Origin: Antedon mediterranea
Lineage: Eukaryota > Echinodermata > Crinoidea > Comatulida > Antedonidae
Length of the DNA: 64,000 bases
Direction of reading: 5' to 3'
Assembly (NCBI RefSeq): GCF_964355755.1
Contig: NC_092678.1
Location: 11,506,922 to 11,570,921 of the forward strand
Each line of letters begins with the position of its first letter. Within the stretch, counting starts at the first letter, position 1. A program made the position numbers and the translations under genes. The notes beneath the pieces were generated by a model. The model did not search any database and was not told where the DNA came from. It saw only the letters and a program-made list of their open reading frames with translations. Of the stretch, positions 1 through 11,384 are shown one piece after another.

Positions 1-1136
1 ATTCCTCACTTTGACGGATTATTGGTGATCATTGTGATAAAGATAATTTTATTAACATTTAATTTTAAAAAATACATTAAAATATAAGCGCAAAACATTG
101 ATGTATTCCATCCTTTGACCTGCTGCTGAGTTGTTCCTATTATGTGCCTATACCCCTTTTACACTGCCAGTAAAAATGCAGAGTTGATCCGGAATTGTAT
201 AACCCAAGACGTAACCAGGACGCAGAAATGCTGAAATGTAGGCCGGGGTAAACAAGGTAAAAAGTTACCTGGGTCGCTGAATCACCCAGGTAAGTGATGC
301 GGAATGTATTCAGCATCAAGTCAACCCGGAATGAACCCATAACTTGTGTGTTCGCGGTGTAAACAGTCCCGTGAATGTTTTCCTGGCTGGTTTCAATCCT
401 CACTCACTATAGTATTTAATTTACATACAATTAAGATAAGGTTGATTTTGTTTTTTCGCTTATTTAATAAATAAAAATTTTTATTTAAAGAAAAATTATT
501 CTCCACGAATAGACTTTTTTGTATTGCCATAAAAAAAAAAAAAAGCACGAATGTGCAATACTCGGGGTACAGCGAAAGAAGCTATAATGACGTCATAAGA
601 CCGGATGTAACGTCACATACACGTCAATAACCGCGCTACCAAATACGGCTATACGGTATCATCTTCGAGACGTGATATGGCTGCATCCCGTTTGAAATTA
701 AACAAGGCCAACAACCATAAGTCGTGTGCTCTCAGCAAAAAATGAACTTTCAAAAAGTAATGTACTTTAAAACTTTTCTGTACATTAAAACAGTTCAAAA
801 AGTACAGAAAAGCGATAAAACGCATAGTGATACCGGACCAACAGACAGACCGACCGACCGACCGACATAGTGAACTATAGACTAAAAATCCGGCTCTATA
901 GCTTTGAGGACATGTCCCTGTAGTTTATTCATGCTAAATCCGAGCTAAATACTACAACGAATAAGGGAGGAGTAGTACTTTATAAATCGCACTTTTTGCT
1001 CAATAGTGTCCGGATGGAAGAAGAAGAGGAAAAGATGAGAGAGTCTTAGACTCAGGTACCCCGAGTAATAAAACGAGATATACTCTATATCATATTACGT
1101 ATACAGTATATTTCACCATAAATTTAAAGAAAAATA

Positions 1137-1207
1137 GGTTTCGCCAGGGTTCGAACCGGGACCTTCTGCGTGTTAAGCAGACTTGAAAACCACTACACTA
1201 CGAACCC
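1137..1207 (-). other. tRNA-Val(AAC)-like sequence, SINE head or tRNA pseudogene
   Basis: On the minus strand the order is acceptor GGGTTCG, D-arm GTGTAGTGG, anticodon stem-loop with loop TTAACAC (anticodon AAC), T-arm GGTTCGAAC and 3' acceptor CGAAACC. The acceptor and T stems each carry a mismatch. A second, more degraded copy follows at 1424-1495, so this is more likely a tRNA-derived repeat than an active gene. Confidence 0.6.
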
Positions 1208-1423
1208 ACTTACACTAAAAATGTGGGTTACAGAAAGTTTTTTAATCCATTTAAATTACAAATAAATATGGTAATAAGCACAAAGCAAAATAAACATGTG
1301 TAAAAGTGATAATTACCGATTACGCAAAATAAGTATTTTAAAAAATAATAAAAATAAGATATACTGTGTATAATTATCATATTGCGTATACAGTACTTTT
1401 CACCATAAAGTTTTAAAAAAATG

Positions 1424-1495
1424 GTTTCGCCCGGGCTCGAACCAGGTACCTTCTGCGTGTTAAGCAAACGTGATAATCACTACGCCAAGAAGCCG
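1424..1495 (-). other. Second tRNA-Val(AAC)-like sequence, degraded
   Basis: Same anticodon region (TGCTTAACACGCA) and B-box (GGTTCGAGCC) on the minus strand as at 1137-1207, but the 5' acceptor half no longer pairs with the 3' half. Confidence 0.5.
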
Positions 1496-2085
1496 CATAT
1501 AACTACATAATGCTGTGGTGTGTGTCACACATTGTGGCTTTTTAATTAAACAAATTAATTAACAAAAAAGCATGAATGTGCGATACTCGGGGTACAGCAA
1601 ATGAAGCTGTAATGACGTCATAAGACGGGATGTGACGTCACATACACATCAATAACCTACCAAATACGGCTATATGGTACCATCTTCGAGACGTCATATG
1701 GCTGCATCCGGTTTGAAATTTAAAAATCCGGCTCTATAGATTTGAGGACATGTCCCTGTAGTATATTCATGCCAAATCCCAGCTCAATACTACAACTAAT
1801 AAGGGAGGAGTAGTACTTTAAAAATCGCACTTTTTACTCAATAGTGTCCAGATGGAGAAAATGAGTAAGTCCTAGACTCGGGTACCCCGAGTAAAAATTG
1901 TAGGAGTTAAAATGAGCAGAGAGGGTGATTTCGATTAATCTAGAACATTTACATGGGTCGGCATTTTTCACTGTAAATACACGCAACCCGTGTCATTCCC
2001 GGGTTAATGTATTGGGTGTGAAAAGGAAATCTATCCAGACACGACACAGGTTGATTCTAAGCCCAGGAGTGTAAAATGGGTAATA

Positions 2086-2810
2086 TAGATATTGTATACA
2101 GTTTAAACTGTATATCTATACACAGTGTAGCATAGGTGAAATTATGGGAGGAAAAAATCTATTTTTTAAATTCAGGTGGCCAAATGATGATGTCATACTA
2201 TTTTGTATGTCTAATATGTACATGAATTCATATCTACAACTCATTGGCTTCCATAATAAGTTTAACTTTAGATTTGAACTCGTCACTTTGACGAGTAATA
2301 GTTCACTTTGACGAGTTAGTTATCCGCACAACAAACACATACGTTAGAATATTGCGCACAGAAAATTATGCCATTTTGACCTGAAGAAAATAAAATGTTG
2401 ATAGTGACGTGCTCTCTATTTTGTTACACTATACTAAATACATACTACATACTGTGTAGCAAAAGTAAATTTCCTTTTACGAAAGAGACAAAAATCCTAT
2501 ATTTTATATTCGGGTGGCCATACGTTGACGTCATAACATCTGAGCGGTAACAATTTTGCATGAATTTATATCTACAATTCTACTACAACAAATTTTTGAT
2601 CCCGAGGAGCTATAATAGATGATTTTTACAATATTTTGTAACTTTTTCAACTAAAACGTGCGCAAATAGTCTAATTCAACGTGTTCGTATTTCATGATTT
2701 AAAGTGGAAATGGTCTAAATTGTTTTCAAAATTACTAGGAAAGGCTTGAAAAATATAATTCAAGAGAAAAAACGTACTTTCATACTCCATGAACACCACA
2801 GAAGCTGGCA
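2086..2810. repeat. Partial copy of the dispersed repeat family seen at 46620-49690
   Basis: Shares the blocks CAGTGTAGCATAGGTGAAAT, GGCCA-ATGATGATGTCAT and the palindromic CTCGTCACTTTGACGAG (near 2280-2313) with intron 22 of FANCD2. No coding capacity. Confidence 0.6.
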
Positions 2811-3137
2811 TAGTGATTTTATTTATGTCAAATCATTCAAAAATATAAACACCAATTACAGGATAAAATAATTAAAATAAAATACACAGCATAAAAGAAT
2901 TTAAATAGTTTTGTATTTAATGTTTAAAAATGAAAAACTAAAACATAAAAATATCTTATGATGGGAAACTTACATGTATGTACACAATTCTACTAAGGGA
3001 TATAATAAGTTATTGTGGTAATTTATACAATATTAATTACGATATTAAGCTGCTGAAAAAGAAGTACAGTATATATATAATAAAAGATCACTCAATACAA
3101 AGTTTGTATTAAACTTTATTGATTAATTATATTGTAG

Positions 3138-6100
3138 GGGCAATTGGAAGCAGTATTGCAACACCAACCGATCTGATCCGTGTTCGCTTACAAGCACAAG
3201 GACGGCCAGGGGCTGAAACTAAATATTCTGGCTTTATTAGTGCATTCACACATATACTAAAGAATGAAGGGATACGTGGGTTGTATCGTGGAATGTCACC
3301 CACTGTCCAGAGAGCCATTGTTGTAACAGCCACTCAGGTACATTGTTAGTTTATCAGACCAATTAAATTATTTCACAGCTTTTTTTTGTATATTGGATTT
3401 CTGTGAGGTTTTAAGGTGTTTTTTTTTTTTATTCTTTTATAAACATATTAATAATACAATTGTAAATACATTGAAATATTGATAATAAATGTTCTAGTAC
3501 AGTAGAACTCCTAGTGATATCTTCAGGTCTCCAAAGGGTAAGTAGCATAGAAAGACTGTTTTGGGGGGTTTTTCTTCACTTCACACCTTTTTTATGGATC
3601 ATAAATTAACTTAAATGTGAAATAACAATGCATATACCTGGAAATGGGTAGTTTAATGAAAATTTGTAAATAAATATGCCTATTTTTTATATTGTTGACT
3701 CTCCATTAAAAAAATTTATTATGGGAGTAGTTATTGAGTTGTCGATGAATTTGTGTGCAACTTTTACCTTTTATCAAATTCAAGAATGAATCAATATGAA
3801 TAAGCGAGAATCTTAACAAATTTACTAAGAGAAAATATTTCTAAAAAAATGAAGGAATCAGGAAAAACAAAAATAAAATTACATTATTATTATACACACA
3901 ATTAAAACAATAAACTGGTTGATTTGATTGATTCTTTGCTGTCAGGCACAAAACATTCTGCACCTTATTTCAAGATGGAAAGTCTTATTGTAAGCATGTA
4001 TGTAATGAATTAACATTGATTTTGTAAAACCATTCTTTAATTAAAATCACATGAGGATAGGCATAGCATTTAATATCTCGTACATTGCTCTTTTAGACTG
4101 CTGGTTATGATCACACTAAACACACAATTCTGAATGCTGGCCTTATGAAGGAAGGAGGTGCTCTTCATATTACAGCTTCAATGATAGCGGGATTTATGGT
4201 AGCTGTAACGTCATCACCTGTTGATGTAATTAAAACAAGAATTATGAATCAAAAAATAGATGGTAAGCAATAAGTTATAAAATATATTTGAATCATTTTC
4301 ATTTTGATTGTATTTGTGCTCCCAAATACTGTCAATTAACAGGGGCGGATCCAGCATTGTAAGTGGGGGGGGGGGGCCTAAATATCTGAATATAAGTAAA
4401 TATAAATATGTTATTGATTTAATATTGAGTAGAACACAGTGATTTATATAGTCAACTAAAATTTGGGAATTATTTCCGAAAGAGAAACTTGTCATAAAAT
4501 GAGACCAACTGCTTGAGTCAAATTTAAACAAACCCAATTTGTGTTTTGTATGTAACATTAGAGTTGAGGGATGGGGAAGAGGATGGGTGCCAAGAGGAAA
4601 ACATTTTTAATATATTCTTTATCCATTCAATAATGAAATATTAATTGTTCTCATGTTTACAAATAATATACCACTAAACACAGTGAAACATTGCGATTTA
4701 ATACTTTGAAACTTTCACTGTCATAGTTGATTGAAATAGTAAAGTACATGTAACGTTACACCACTACGACGTTTATATTTTGTGTAATTACAGTATTAAT
4801 TAATACAAACGTCAGTAATAAAATGTATTTTCATATTGTGTTTTGTAATGTAAAACAGTTTGTGAAAAATACCTCTATTCGGGGCAAATCGTAAATTCGC
4901 TTTAATCGTCAATAAATAATTAGCTAACTCAAATGAATTAGTAGACCTAATGGTTTTCAATTGTTTCTTAGAGCCAATTCATACTTAAGTTGGTTCCTAC
5001 CCACCAAAGTTGTTTTGCGTTAGTGCAAGTGAACCTTCGTACTGTAGGCCTATCCTAACTTGTTTAGTTGCTTAGAGTCAGTTCATATGGTACGTTATTT
5101 ACACGATCGTGGTGAGGTGAGGGTATTGGGCATATCGAGGATTGGGGTTCGCAGTCGGTTAAGGGGTTCGCCCGAACTATAAAAAAAAAAACCTGGCTGC
5201 GGGCCTGATAATTTTATATATAGATGAGTTAGCTCTTTCTACACCAGCCGATGTCATGGATGTTAATAGCATGATATTTATTATTATCCAAGTGATATTT
5301 GGGAACATTGCACTGCGCGTGTCTGCAAGTGTTGTGGGGATGTTTTCTTCTGTCCGATTTCCAAAGTCGAACTGTAGCCTAGCTCTTGCTGCAATGTACT
5401 ATACGATGGCAAGTTGTTTTTATAGACCTCAATTGCATCTTTGCTAAGAGTTGCTGAATTACATGGAAGGACTTGAAGTGCGTGGATAGACTTAGTTGAC
5501 ATATCTCCAAAGTAGCAATCACTGAACTGCTGAATAAGTGAATCTATAAACGGATTACAAATTGTAAATTTGAAATACATATGTGGGTATGTAGCTGGGT
5601 TGTTGTTACGTTGGGTTTACGCTCCACATCGCCTTGGTGGTTCCATTGTATTGTTGGAAATGCTTGCCATATCTGTCATCCTTCTCCACACTTCTTCATA
5701 CTGTTGCTCATCATTCCTTGCGTCCTCTAACACTCGCTTTACAATTGCAACCATGTTATCCCCCTCGATGATGTTAAGTGTTGACCCTTGAAATTTACTG
5801 TTGATTCCACGAATGTATCCAAAACAATGAAAAATGGTATGAAAACTGGCAATGAATGTTGGATCTGTCAGTTTCTTGAAGAGACCTTGAGTGTCTGCCA
5901 TTGACTTTGTATTCCATCCATGTTCCCTGGAACTAATTGCCTCCAGACACAGGATTAGTGGTTTGTACATTTTGTTAGTTAGATTTAGTACTCCATGTTG
6001 ATCAATTACATTCGTTATTAGCGACCGTTTATTAAGATAATATGTGCAACCTTACTAAACGATGAGTCAGGTTGCAGAAAAATAATAATAGTCATTATTT

Positions 6101-6680
6101 TACAGCCTGTTTATAGCTCCCGCCTAAATCCACGCCTGTGAGCCAAAATGTAATGTGCTCTGGTGGTCAAACATTTAAAATCCTCCTGTAGTTAGAGCAA
6201 CAGGGGTTTTAACCGTTCTTTTTGCTTTGAAATTAAAAGTTAACAGCAATCACCAATTAAATGGCATTCTAACACCCTATCAATTGTGTGTTTTGAACCA
6301 TTTTTGTTTTCAGAACGCTATTTAGCCGGTTTTTTTCATAGCAGTAAGAGGAGGACATTATTGCATATTTGATCTTTCTGACCACAATTATGTTAATCAT
6401 GTGACTAAAAAGAATAAGCATATCTCTTAAGGTAGTAATAGATAGTAGTAGTAAATACTATGTACTAATTTTGTTTAATTTCTATTTTTCAGGTATATGT
6501 AAAGATCAGATTATGTACAAACACACGCTTGACTGCTTGTGGAAAATACTACGAAGTGAAGGGATTTTTGGACTGTATAAAGGGTTCATTCCAAACTGGT
6601 TAAGACTTGGACCACATACTATAATCAGTTTCTACTTGTTTGAACAGTTTAGGTCAATGGCTGGGATAAAACCTATTTAA
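3138..6680 (+). CDS. Mitochondrial carrier (SLC25, UCP/dicarboxylate-like), last three exons
   Basis: C-terminal part of a six-helix mitochondrial inner-membrane carrier, which exchanges small anions or protons. Coding exons are 3138-3337, 4097-4262 and 6493-6680 (TAA stop at 6678-6680); all have AG acceptors, the first two have GT donors, and phases match. The 183 or so residues contain two carrier signatures, PTDLIRVRLQAQ (second repeat) and PVDVIKTRIMNQ (third repeat), each followed by the usual G-containing matrix-helix segment (GIRGLYRG, GIFGLYKG). The tail WLRLGPHTIISF...EQFR is typical of the UCP/dicarboxylate/oxoglutarate branch. The N-terminal repeat and start codon lie left of the window or are hidden among the transposons of 1-3100. 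The substrate cannot be assigned; ucpB-like or SLC25A30/A14/A27-like are possible names. Intron 2 of this model holds a degraded hAT-like element. Confidence 0.9.
4340..6138. mobile_element. Degraded hAT-like DNA transposon inside the carrier-gene intron
   Basis: The left end reads CAGGGGCGGATCCAG, a terminus common in animal hAT elements. A right end at about 6124-6138 (CTAAATCCACGCCTG) matches its reverse complement at about 11 of 15 positions; an alternative right end lies at 5192-5206. I could not find a convincing 8-bp target duplication, so the borders are tentative. A minus-strand transposase relic lies inside. Bases about 4440-5060 recur, inverted, at about 27000-27605. Confidence 0.55.
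5284..5970 (-). pseudogene. hAT-family / ZMYM-THAP-like transposase relic
   Basis: Two minus-strand stretches in the same frame (5970-5617 and 5580-5284) are separated by an in-frame TAA at 5614-5616. The first resembles the domesticated-hAT region with W/C/D-rich helices (REHGWNTKSMADTQGLFKKL, EEVWRRMTDMAS). The second has YFKFTICNPFIDSLIQQF, the form seen in hAT transposases and '52 kDa repressor'-like proteins just before the dimerisation domain. The catalytic N-terminal part and the C-terminal dimerisation end are not visible. Non-functional in this state. Confidence 0.6.
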
Positions 6681-7029
6681 TTGCCTTTTTTGTTAAATGA
6701 AAAGTGTGATAACATGTTCAATAATATTGATTATTTCATTTAATGCCAGTCTCCATTAATAGTTTCAATAATAAATTTAGTATTTGGTAGTTAAGGCTAT
6801 ATATTAAATGATATTTCGTTAAGTGTATCAAAGACTTCTTAAGCTTTTAAGCGTGTGTGACCCTCTGAATACATCCAACACTGCAATCATATGGCAAGAA
6901 CTGCCGTGGATGACAGCGCCAATATTTCTCCAAACAGTATTTGGATTGTTTAAATGTCTCTTTCTCTATGACATGGCTAGGTAGGTAAACTACACGTTAC
7001 ATAAGGAATTTGTACAAAATTTCTGCCAA

Positions 7030-7700
7030 ATTCTCAGCCTTGTAGGTTTTTAATAATTTTCAGTTTATGACCTCTTGTTCTAGATCTGACCGCCAGCTTT
7101 GAAAAAATGTTACTCTGGATTTGATCAATTCCTTTAAATATCTTGTAAATCTGAATAATTGCAGATCTTTGTCTTCCATTCAAAAGTAGCATTTCTAGCC
7201 TCTGATCATATGAGTAAACCTCAACTCTATGATCATATGAGTAAACCTCTACTCCATAACATTTTCAGTTTTATCTGATTCTTTTAAAAATATTTGCTGC
7301 CATACAGTATTTCATAAAAAAAATGGAATCTTATTATTATCTACCAGTAAACCTAAGTCCATGATTTTGACAACTGATGGAAGAACCTTGTCATATACAA
7401 TGTTTGCAAATTACTTCTTTTATCGGCACCTTAAACATTAGGACCGCATGGCCACTCTTTCCAATGGGAGGGTAAGTAGAGAAATCAACAACACAGGCTA
7501 AAATAAATGGATATGCCAAATGCGAATTCTATTGGTGTTTTTAATATGCTGGAACCAGAAAAGATCCTTCACCAAATTTGAAAATAAACAACTTTCAATT
7601 CTTACTGTATTTCCTTCAGAATCAGAATCCAACCAATTTATATCGCCAAAATTAAAATCTCCAGCAACTATAAAATAATCATGACTTCAAATGTCCTGCT
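7030..7700 (-). pseudogene. CR1-like non-LTR retrotransposon remnant
   Basis: Translating the minus strand gives, near 7690-7620, FIVAGDFNFGDINWLDSDSE, the GDFN box of an APE-type endonuclease. Near 7210-7045 it gives YDQRLEMLLLNGRQRSAIIQ followed by IYKIFKGID and RGHKLKIIK, the usual end of CR1/L2-type reverse transcriptases. The whole catalytic centre between them is deleted, so this is a dead copy. It is too short and interrupted to appear as a long open frame. Confidence 0.65.
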
Positions 7701-8234
7701 ACATACCATAGGCCTAGCTCTAATTTTTTAGTTTTCTGCACCGACTGCTGAAACATCCTTCTGAACTGAATATTTTTCTTTTACTTTCTTATTGCTGGAT
7801 CTCGGGCTTCGGATGAAAACGAGACTTGATCATTTTTACCGTTTTGTATTGTATATTTAAGATTAAAAACTGCATTTTGTTTTTTACAAAATAAAGCATA
7901 TTATGGGCCTATCCGATATTATTTTAGTTTGAAGTAGTATAAGGCTTTTATATAATGATAAGGCAAAAGTAATATGTTAATACTATGTATATGCAAGGAA
8001 TAGATAGTCAACTGTTATAATAATTGTAAATAAATATCAACAACAAAACGTTTGTGTGTGAAGTCTTTATAACAAGACTGTATACAGGCGGATCACCTTT
8101 CCAGCCTCCATATATGAAATATACAACTTTGTGAATCTGTTCATTCGGCTGGTTTATTACGAACATCCATCGAACAAGCGTGTTTACGTGAATTACGTGT
8201 ACATAATGTTATCGTACAGTCACATATGTAAGCA

Positions 8235-11180
8235 AAACTAGCTCCAGCTCGATATTTGTGCCAAATAAATTTTATCGCCTAACTTTGTTATTCTTGAGTT
8301 GCTGAATTCAAAAAAGTTAGGTGCCATTTTTTTCGACCTCTCCTTCAGCCGCCATTTTGTATTTCAAAATGGCCGACATTCCACACTAAACTTTGTCATC
8401 CATGGTATCATCGGAAAGGGAATGTAATACTGATCATTTTATCCCATTACATCCATATAAAAAAAATGGATAGTTACATAGTTATTTAACAATAAAACAA
8501 GTCACATGACCAAGAAAGGTCAAAAGGTCAACATTTTTAATTTTCTCAAATACTTTACTGTTTGGTATCGTAGTATAGCTTTTTTTATTCTGAATACAGT
8601 TTTACTAATATCTGTTCGATTTTCCTTTGTTTATTGTCATAATTTTCCAATTATGTAAATAAACTGTTTTTAAATGTACAATAAAAAAGGTCTCCTTTGT
8701 ATTAAGATAAATACGGTTTTTCTTATTGGTTTTACAATTCATTCAAATGTTGGTAACATTTATCTGGTTATAATAACAATTTCAGTGTGTGAAAATACTT
8801 TAGTATAAGTTTAGTTTAACTGTCAAGATCCTCGATATGCCCGGTTTTCGCATTGCAAGTAAAAAACAAGATCAAACAACCATTGCTTTGCAAGTAAATT
8901 AGTTGCAACGCAAACATGATCTTGGAGGTATAAGTAATTGATTTTAGTACCTTTATTTGAGCAAGTTCATACAACTACTACGGCAGAAACGTAACTTTGG
9001 GAAGTAATTTAGATTTATCTTAATTCTGCTAGTTAATGTAGTTTTATTTATAACTATATCCAGTGCAGTGGCGTCTATGTTGGTGTTTTTTTTCAAACAT
9101 GGTTTTCTGCCAATAGCATGGTTGCATGTTGTAAGCCTAGGCCTATATAGGCCTATATAAAGTAAATCGATAAAAAAGTTGTTGCTTATTTAAATTAATT
9201 TATGTACACATTCTTATATTATATATATTGGATATTTGTGTGACCATAAAGGCAGGATAGAAAACAGGTCATTTATACTGTGTATAAGTAGTCGAATAAT
9301 CTTCCACCGTTTCAGATGATAACATAATTATATTGAATATACAATTAAATCGGTGGCATATGCGCATACTCATACGAATACAAATACTAACAACAAACGG
9401 ATACAATGGGATCATGCCCAAGAACAATAAAATAATAATAATTCAAAACCCATCGATGACTGAAAAGCCGATTCCATCCCCTACCGGTGTGTGGTCGCAC
9501 TTCACTCTTTAAAAAAAAAACCACTGCATTTTTGATAAATATAACTGAGACATGCAGTAAAAGTAACAAAATTAAAATACAAATTTATAAAAGGGAATTC
9601 AATAACATAAATCGTTACATACGGTACATATTTATAAAGTGTCTGTAGTTAAAAGATTTCGTTTTTCTCAAACTAATTTGAATATTATTGCTGAAAAGTG
9701 GATATTGTTTCCCTTTTTTCCGATAAGTTCTTAAAGTTAAGTTACCACAAACAAGTATAATTTGATTAATTATTCTATGTGACTTTTGATAATAACAACG
9801 TATAGTTAGGATTTATATTGCGATAATCACAAACCACACGTAAAAATCAAAGGAAATTTTTGGACGTTAAAAATACCGTAATTCGTTTCTTTACAATATC
9901 GATTGGTAGTTTGTAAAGGTAGTAAAGGCAGCAATAGGACACTTACTTTTCTTTATTACGTGTAAACTTTATTTGAGGAAAACTAATTTATCTAAAAATT
10001 TTTTTTAATTATTAAGATTTTTTCACATATAATAATATCAAATGCAAATATTCTGTTTGCTGCACTTCATCTGACGTTCAAAGAGAAAGGGAGAAACATG
10101 CCAATTAACATTGGCATTGTGCACAGATGGCTTTATATTGTGTGGTGCCCGCCGCTTTGACTAAAATACAAATGATTTTGAACGCTACGCAAATGATACC
10201 GTGACCCGTAGCATTTTTTTCTTTTTACGAAAAACAGAAATGTAAACTACTAAAAATAAAATAGATTCAGAATTTTAAAAAGCTATCCAACGAAACAAAG
10301 CAAAGATGTGCTTTGACAACAGTTTATTTCACCTTTGTTCACGGACTATAGTTATTTTGATTTTAAATTAAATAACTCGGAAACTTGACATTGAAGTTAA
10401 GTGTAATCCGGTACCGTACGGTACTTATTTAGTATTTGGATAATATATAATATAAAACATATAAATGGACAATGACAAAGTCGAAAGAAAATCAAACAAA
10501 CATTTGAATTAATTGTAAAACCAATAAGAAAAACCGTATTTATCTTAATATGAAGGAGACTACTTTTTTCATTGTTAAAATGAGTATAGCGAGGCATTTA
10601 ATGAATAGACAAACTGCCTTAAAATGTGACATGTTTCGAGAAACTATTCTCATCATCAGAAGAACAGAAAACAACGCCTAAAGTACTTATATACCAATAG
10701 GACAGGTTGTATGTAAATAAGGATTAGCATGATAAAACAACAAGGAACATTTAAAAACAATTTATTTACATAATTGGAAAATTATGACAATAAACAAAGT
10801 AAAATAGAATAGATATTAGTAAAACTGTATTCAGAATAAACAGATCTATCCAACGATACCAAACAGTACAGTATTTTGGTGAAATTGCATTTTAACCTTT
10901 TGACCTTTATTGGTCACGTGATTTGTTTAATTTCGCAATTACTATGTAACTATGCGTTTATTGATATGGGTGTAATGGAATAAAATAATCAGTATTACAT
11001 TCCCTTTCCAATGATACCATGGATGACCAACTTTAGTGTGGAACGTCGGCTATTTTGAAATACAAAATGGCGGCTGAAGGAGTGGTCGAAAAAAATGGCA
11101 CCTAACTTTTATGGATTCAGCATCTCAAGAATAACAAAGTTAGCTAAAAAAATCTATTTTGGCACAAATATCGAGCTGGA
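8235..11180. mobile_element. Foldback-like element with long inverted arms
   Basis: The left arm (about 8235-8760) is the reverse complement, with moderate divergence, of the right arm (about 10485-11180). Shared anchors are AGCTCGATATTTGTGCCA / TGGCACAAATATCGAGCT, GCCGCCATTTTGTATTTCAAA / its complement near 11060, and ACCGTATTTATCTTAATA near 10540. About 150 bp (10580-10735) interrupt the right arm. The roughly 1.7 kb spacer (8800-10480) has no credible coding sequence. I cannot assign a superfamily. Confidence 0.65.
8800..10480. other. Spacer of the foldback-like element, no gene seen
   Basis: AT-rich, with only short unrelated open frames. I see no conserved domain, RNA gene or tandem array here. 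Confidence 0.6.
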
Positions 11181-11384
11181 AGACATAATAACCCGTACTA
11201 TTAGTGATGATGAGAACGTACAAAAAGAACTTACGGAGAATACTTCCAAAATTAATTTATTTAAACGTTTTGTTATCGTTTACAAACGACAATGAGATGT
11301 TAGTATGGCCAACACAAGCTTGGCACTAAGGAAAGTCTTCCCAAACGTTTTCGTTTAGTGTTTCGTTCAGTATATTACCTAGTG

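Larger units (their letters stand above)
543..1900. repeat. Two direct copies of a dispersed repeat
   Basis: Segments starting near 543 and 1566 share the order AATACTCGGGGTACAGC, GACGTCATAAGAC, CTATA-GGTA-CATCTTCGAGACGT, and end with a TACCCCGAGTA motif near 1056-1067 and 1880-1892. The second copy lacks about 110 bp present in the first (around 715-880). ATAC-TCGGGGTAC/GTACCCCGAGT at the two ends forms an inverted pair, suggesting a MITE-like unit. Confidence 0.55.
153..2085. mobile_element. TIR-bounded DNA element nested in an older repeat
   Basis: The ends are CCCCTTTTACACTG (about 155-168) and AGTGTAAAATGGG (about 2068-2080), an inverted pair. The flanks on both sides (1-150 and 2086 onward) line up with the continuous sequence 46620-46860, so 153-2085 reads as an insertion into a copy of that repeat. 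No transposase frame is visible. The interior holds two related segments (about 543-1110 and 1566-1895), each with a tRNA-Val-like sequence nearby. Confidence 0.55.

Noticed and set aside
1137-1207. Functional tRNA-Val(AAC) gene
   Set aside because: Mismatches in the acceptor and T stems and a second decayed copy nearby indicate a tRNA-derived repeat; not excluded outright.
8235-11180. Polinton/Maverick with long terminal inverted repeats
   Set aside because: Only about 3 kb, with no polymerase, integrase or capsid coding sequence between the arms.
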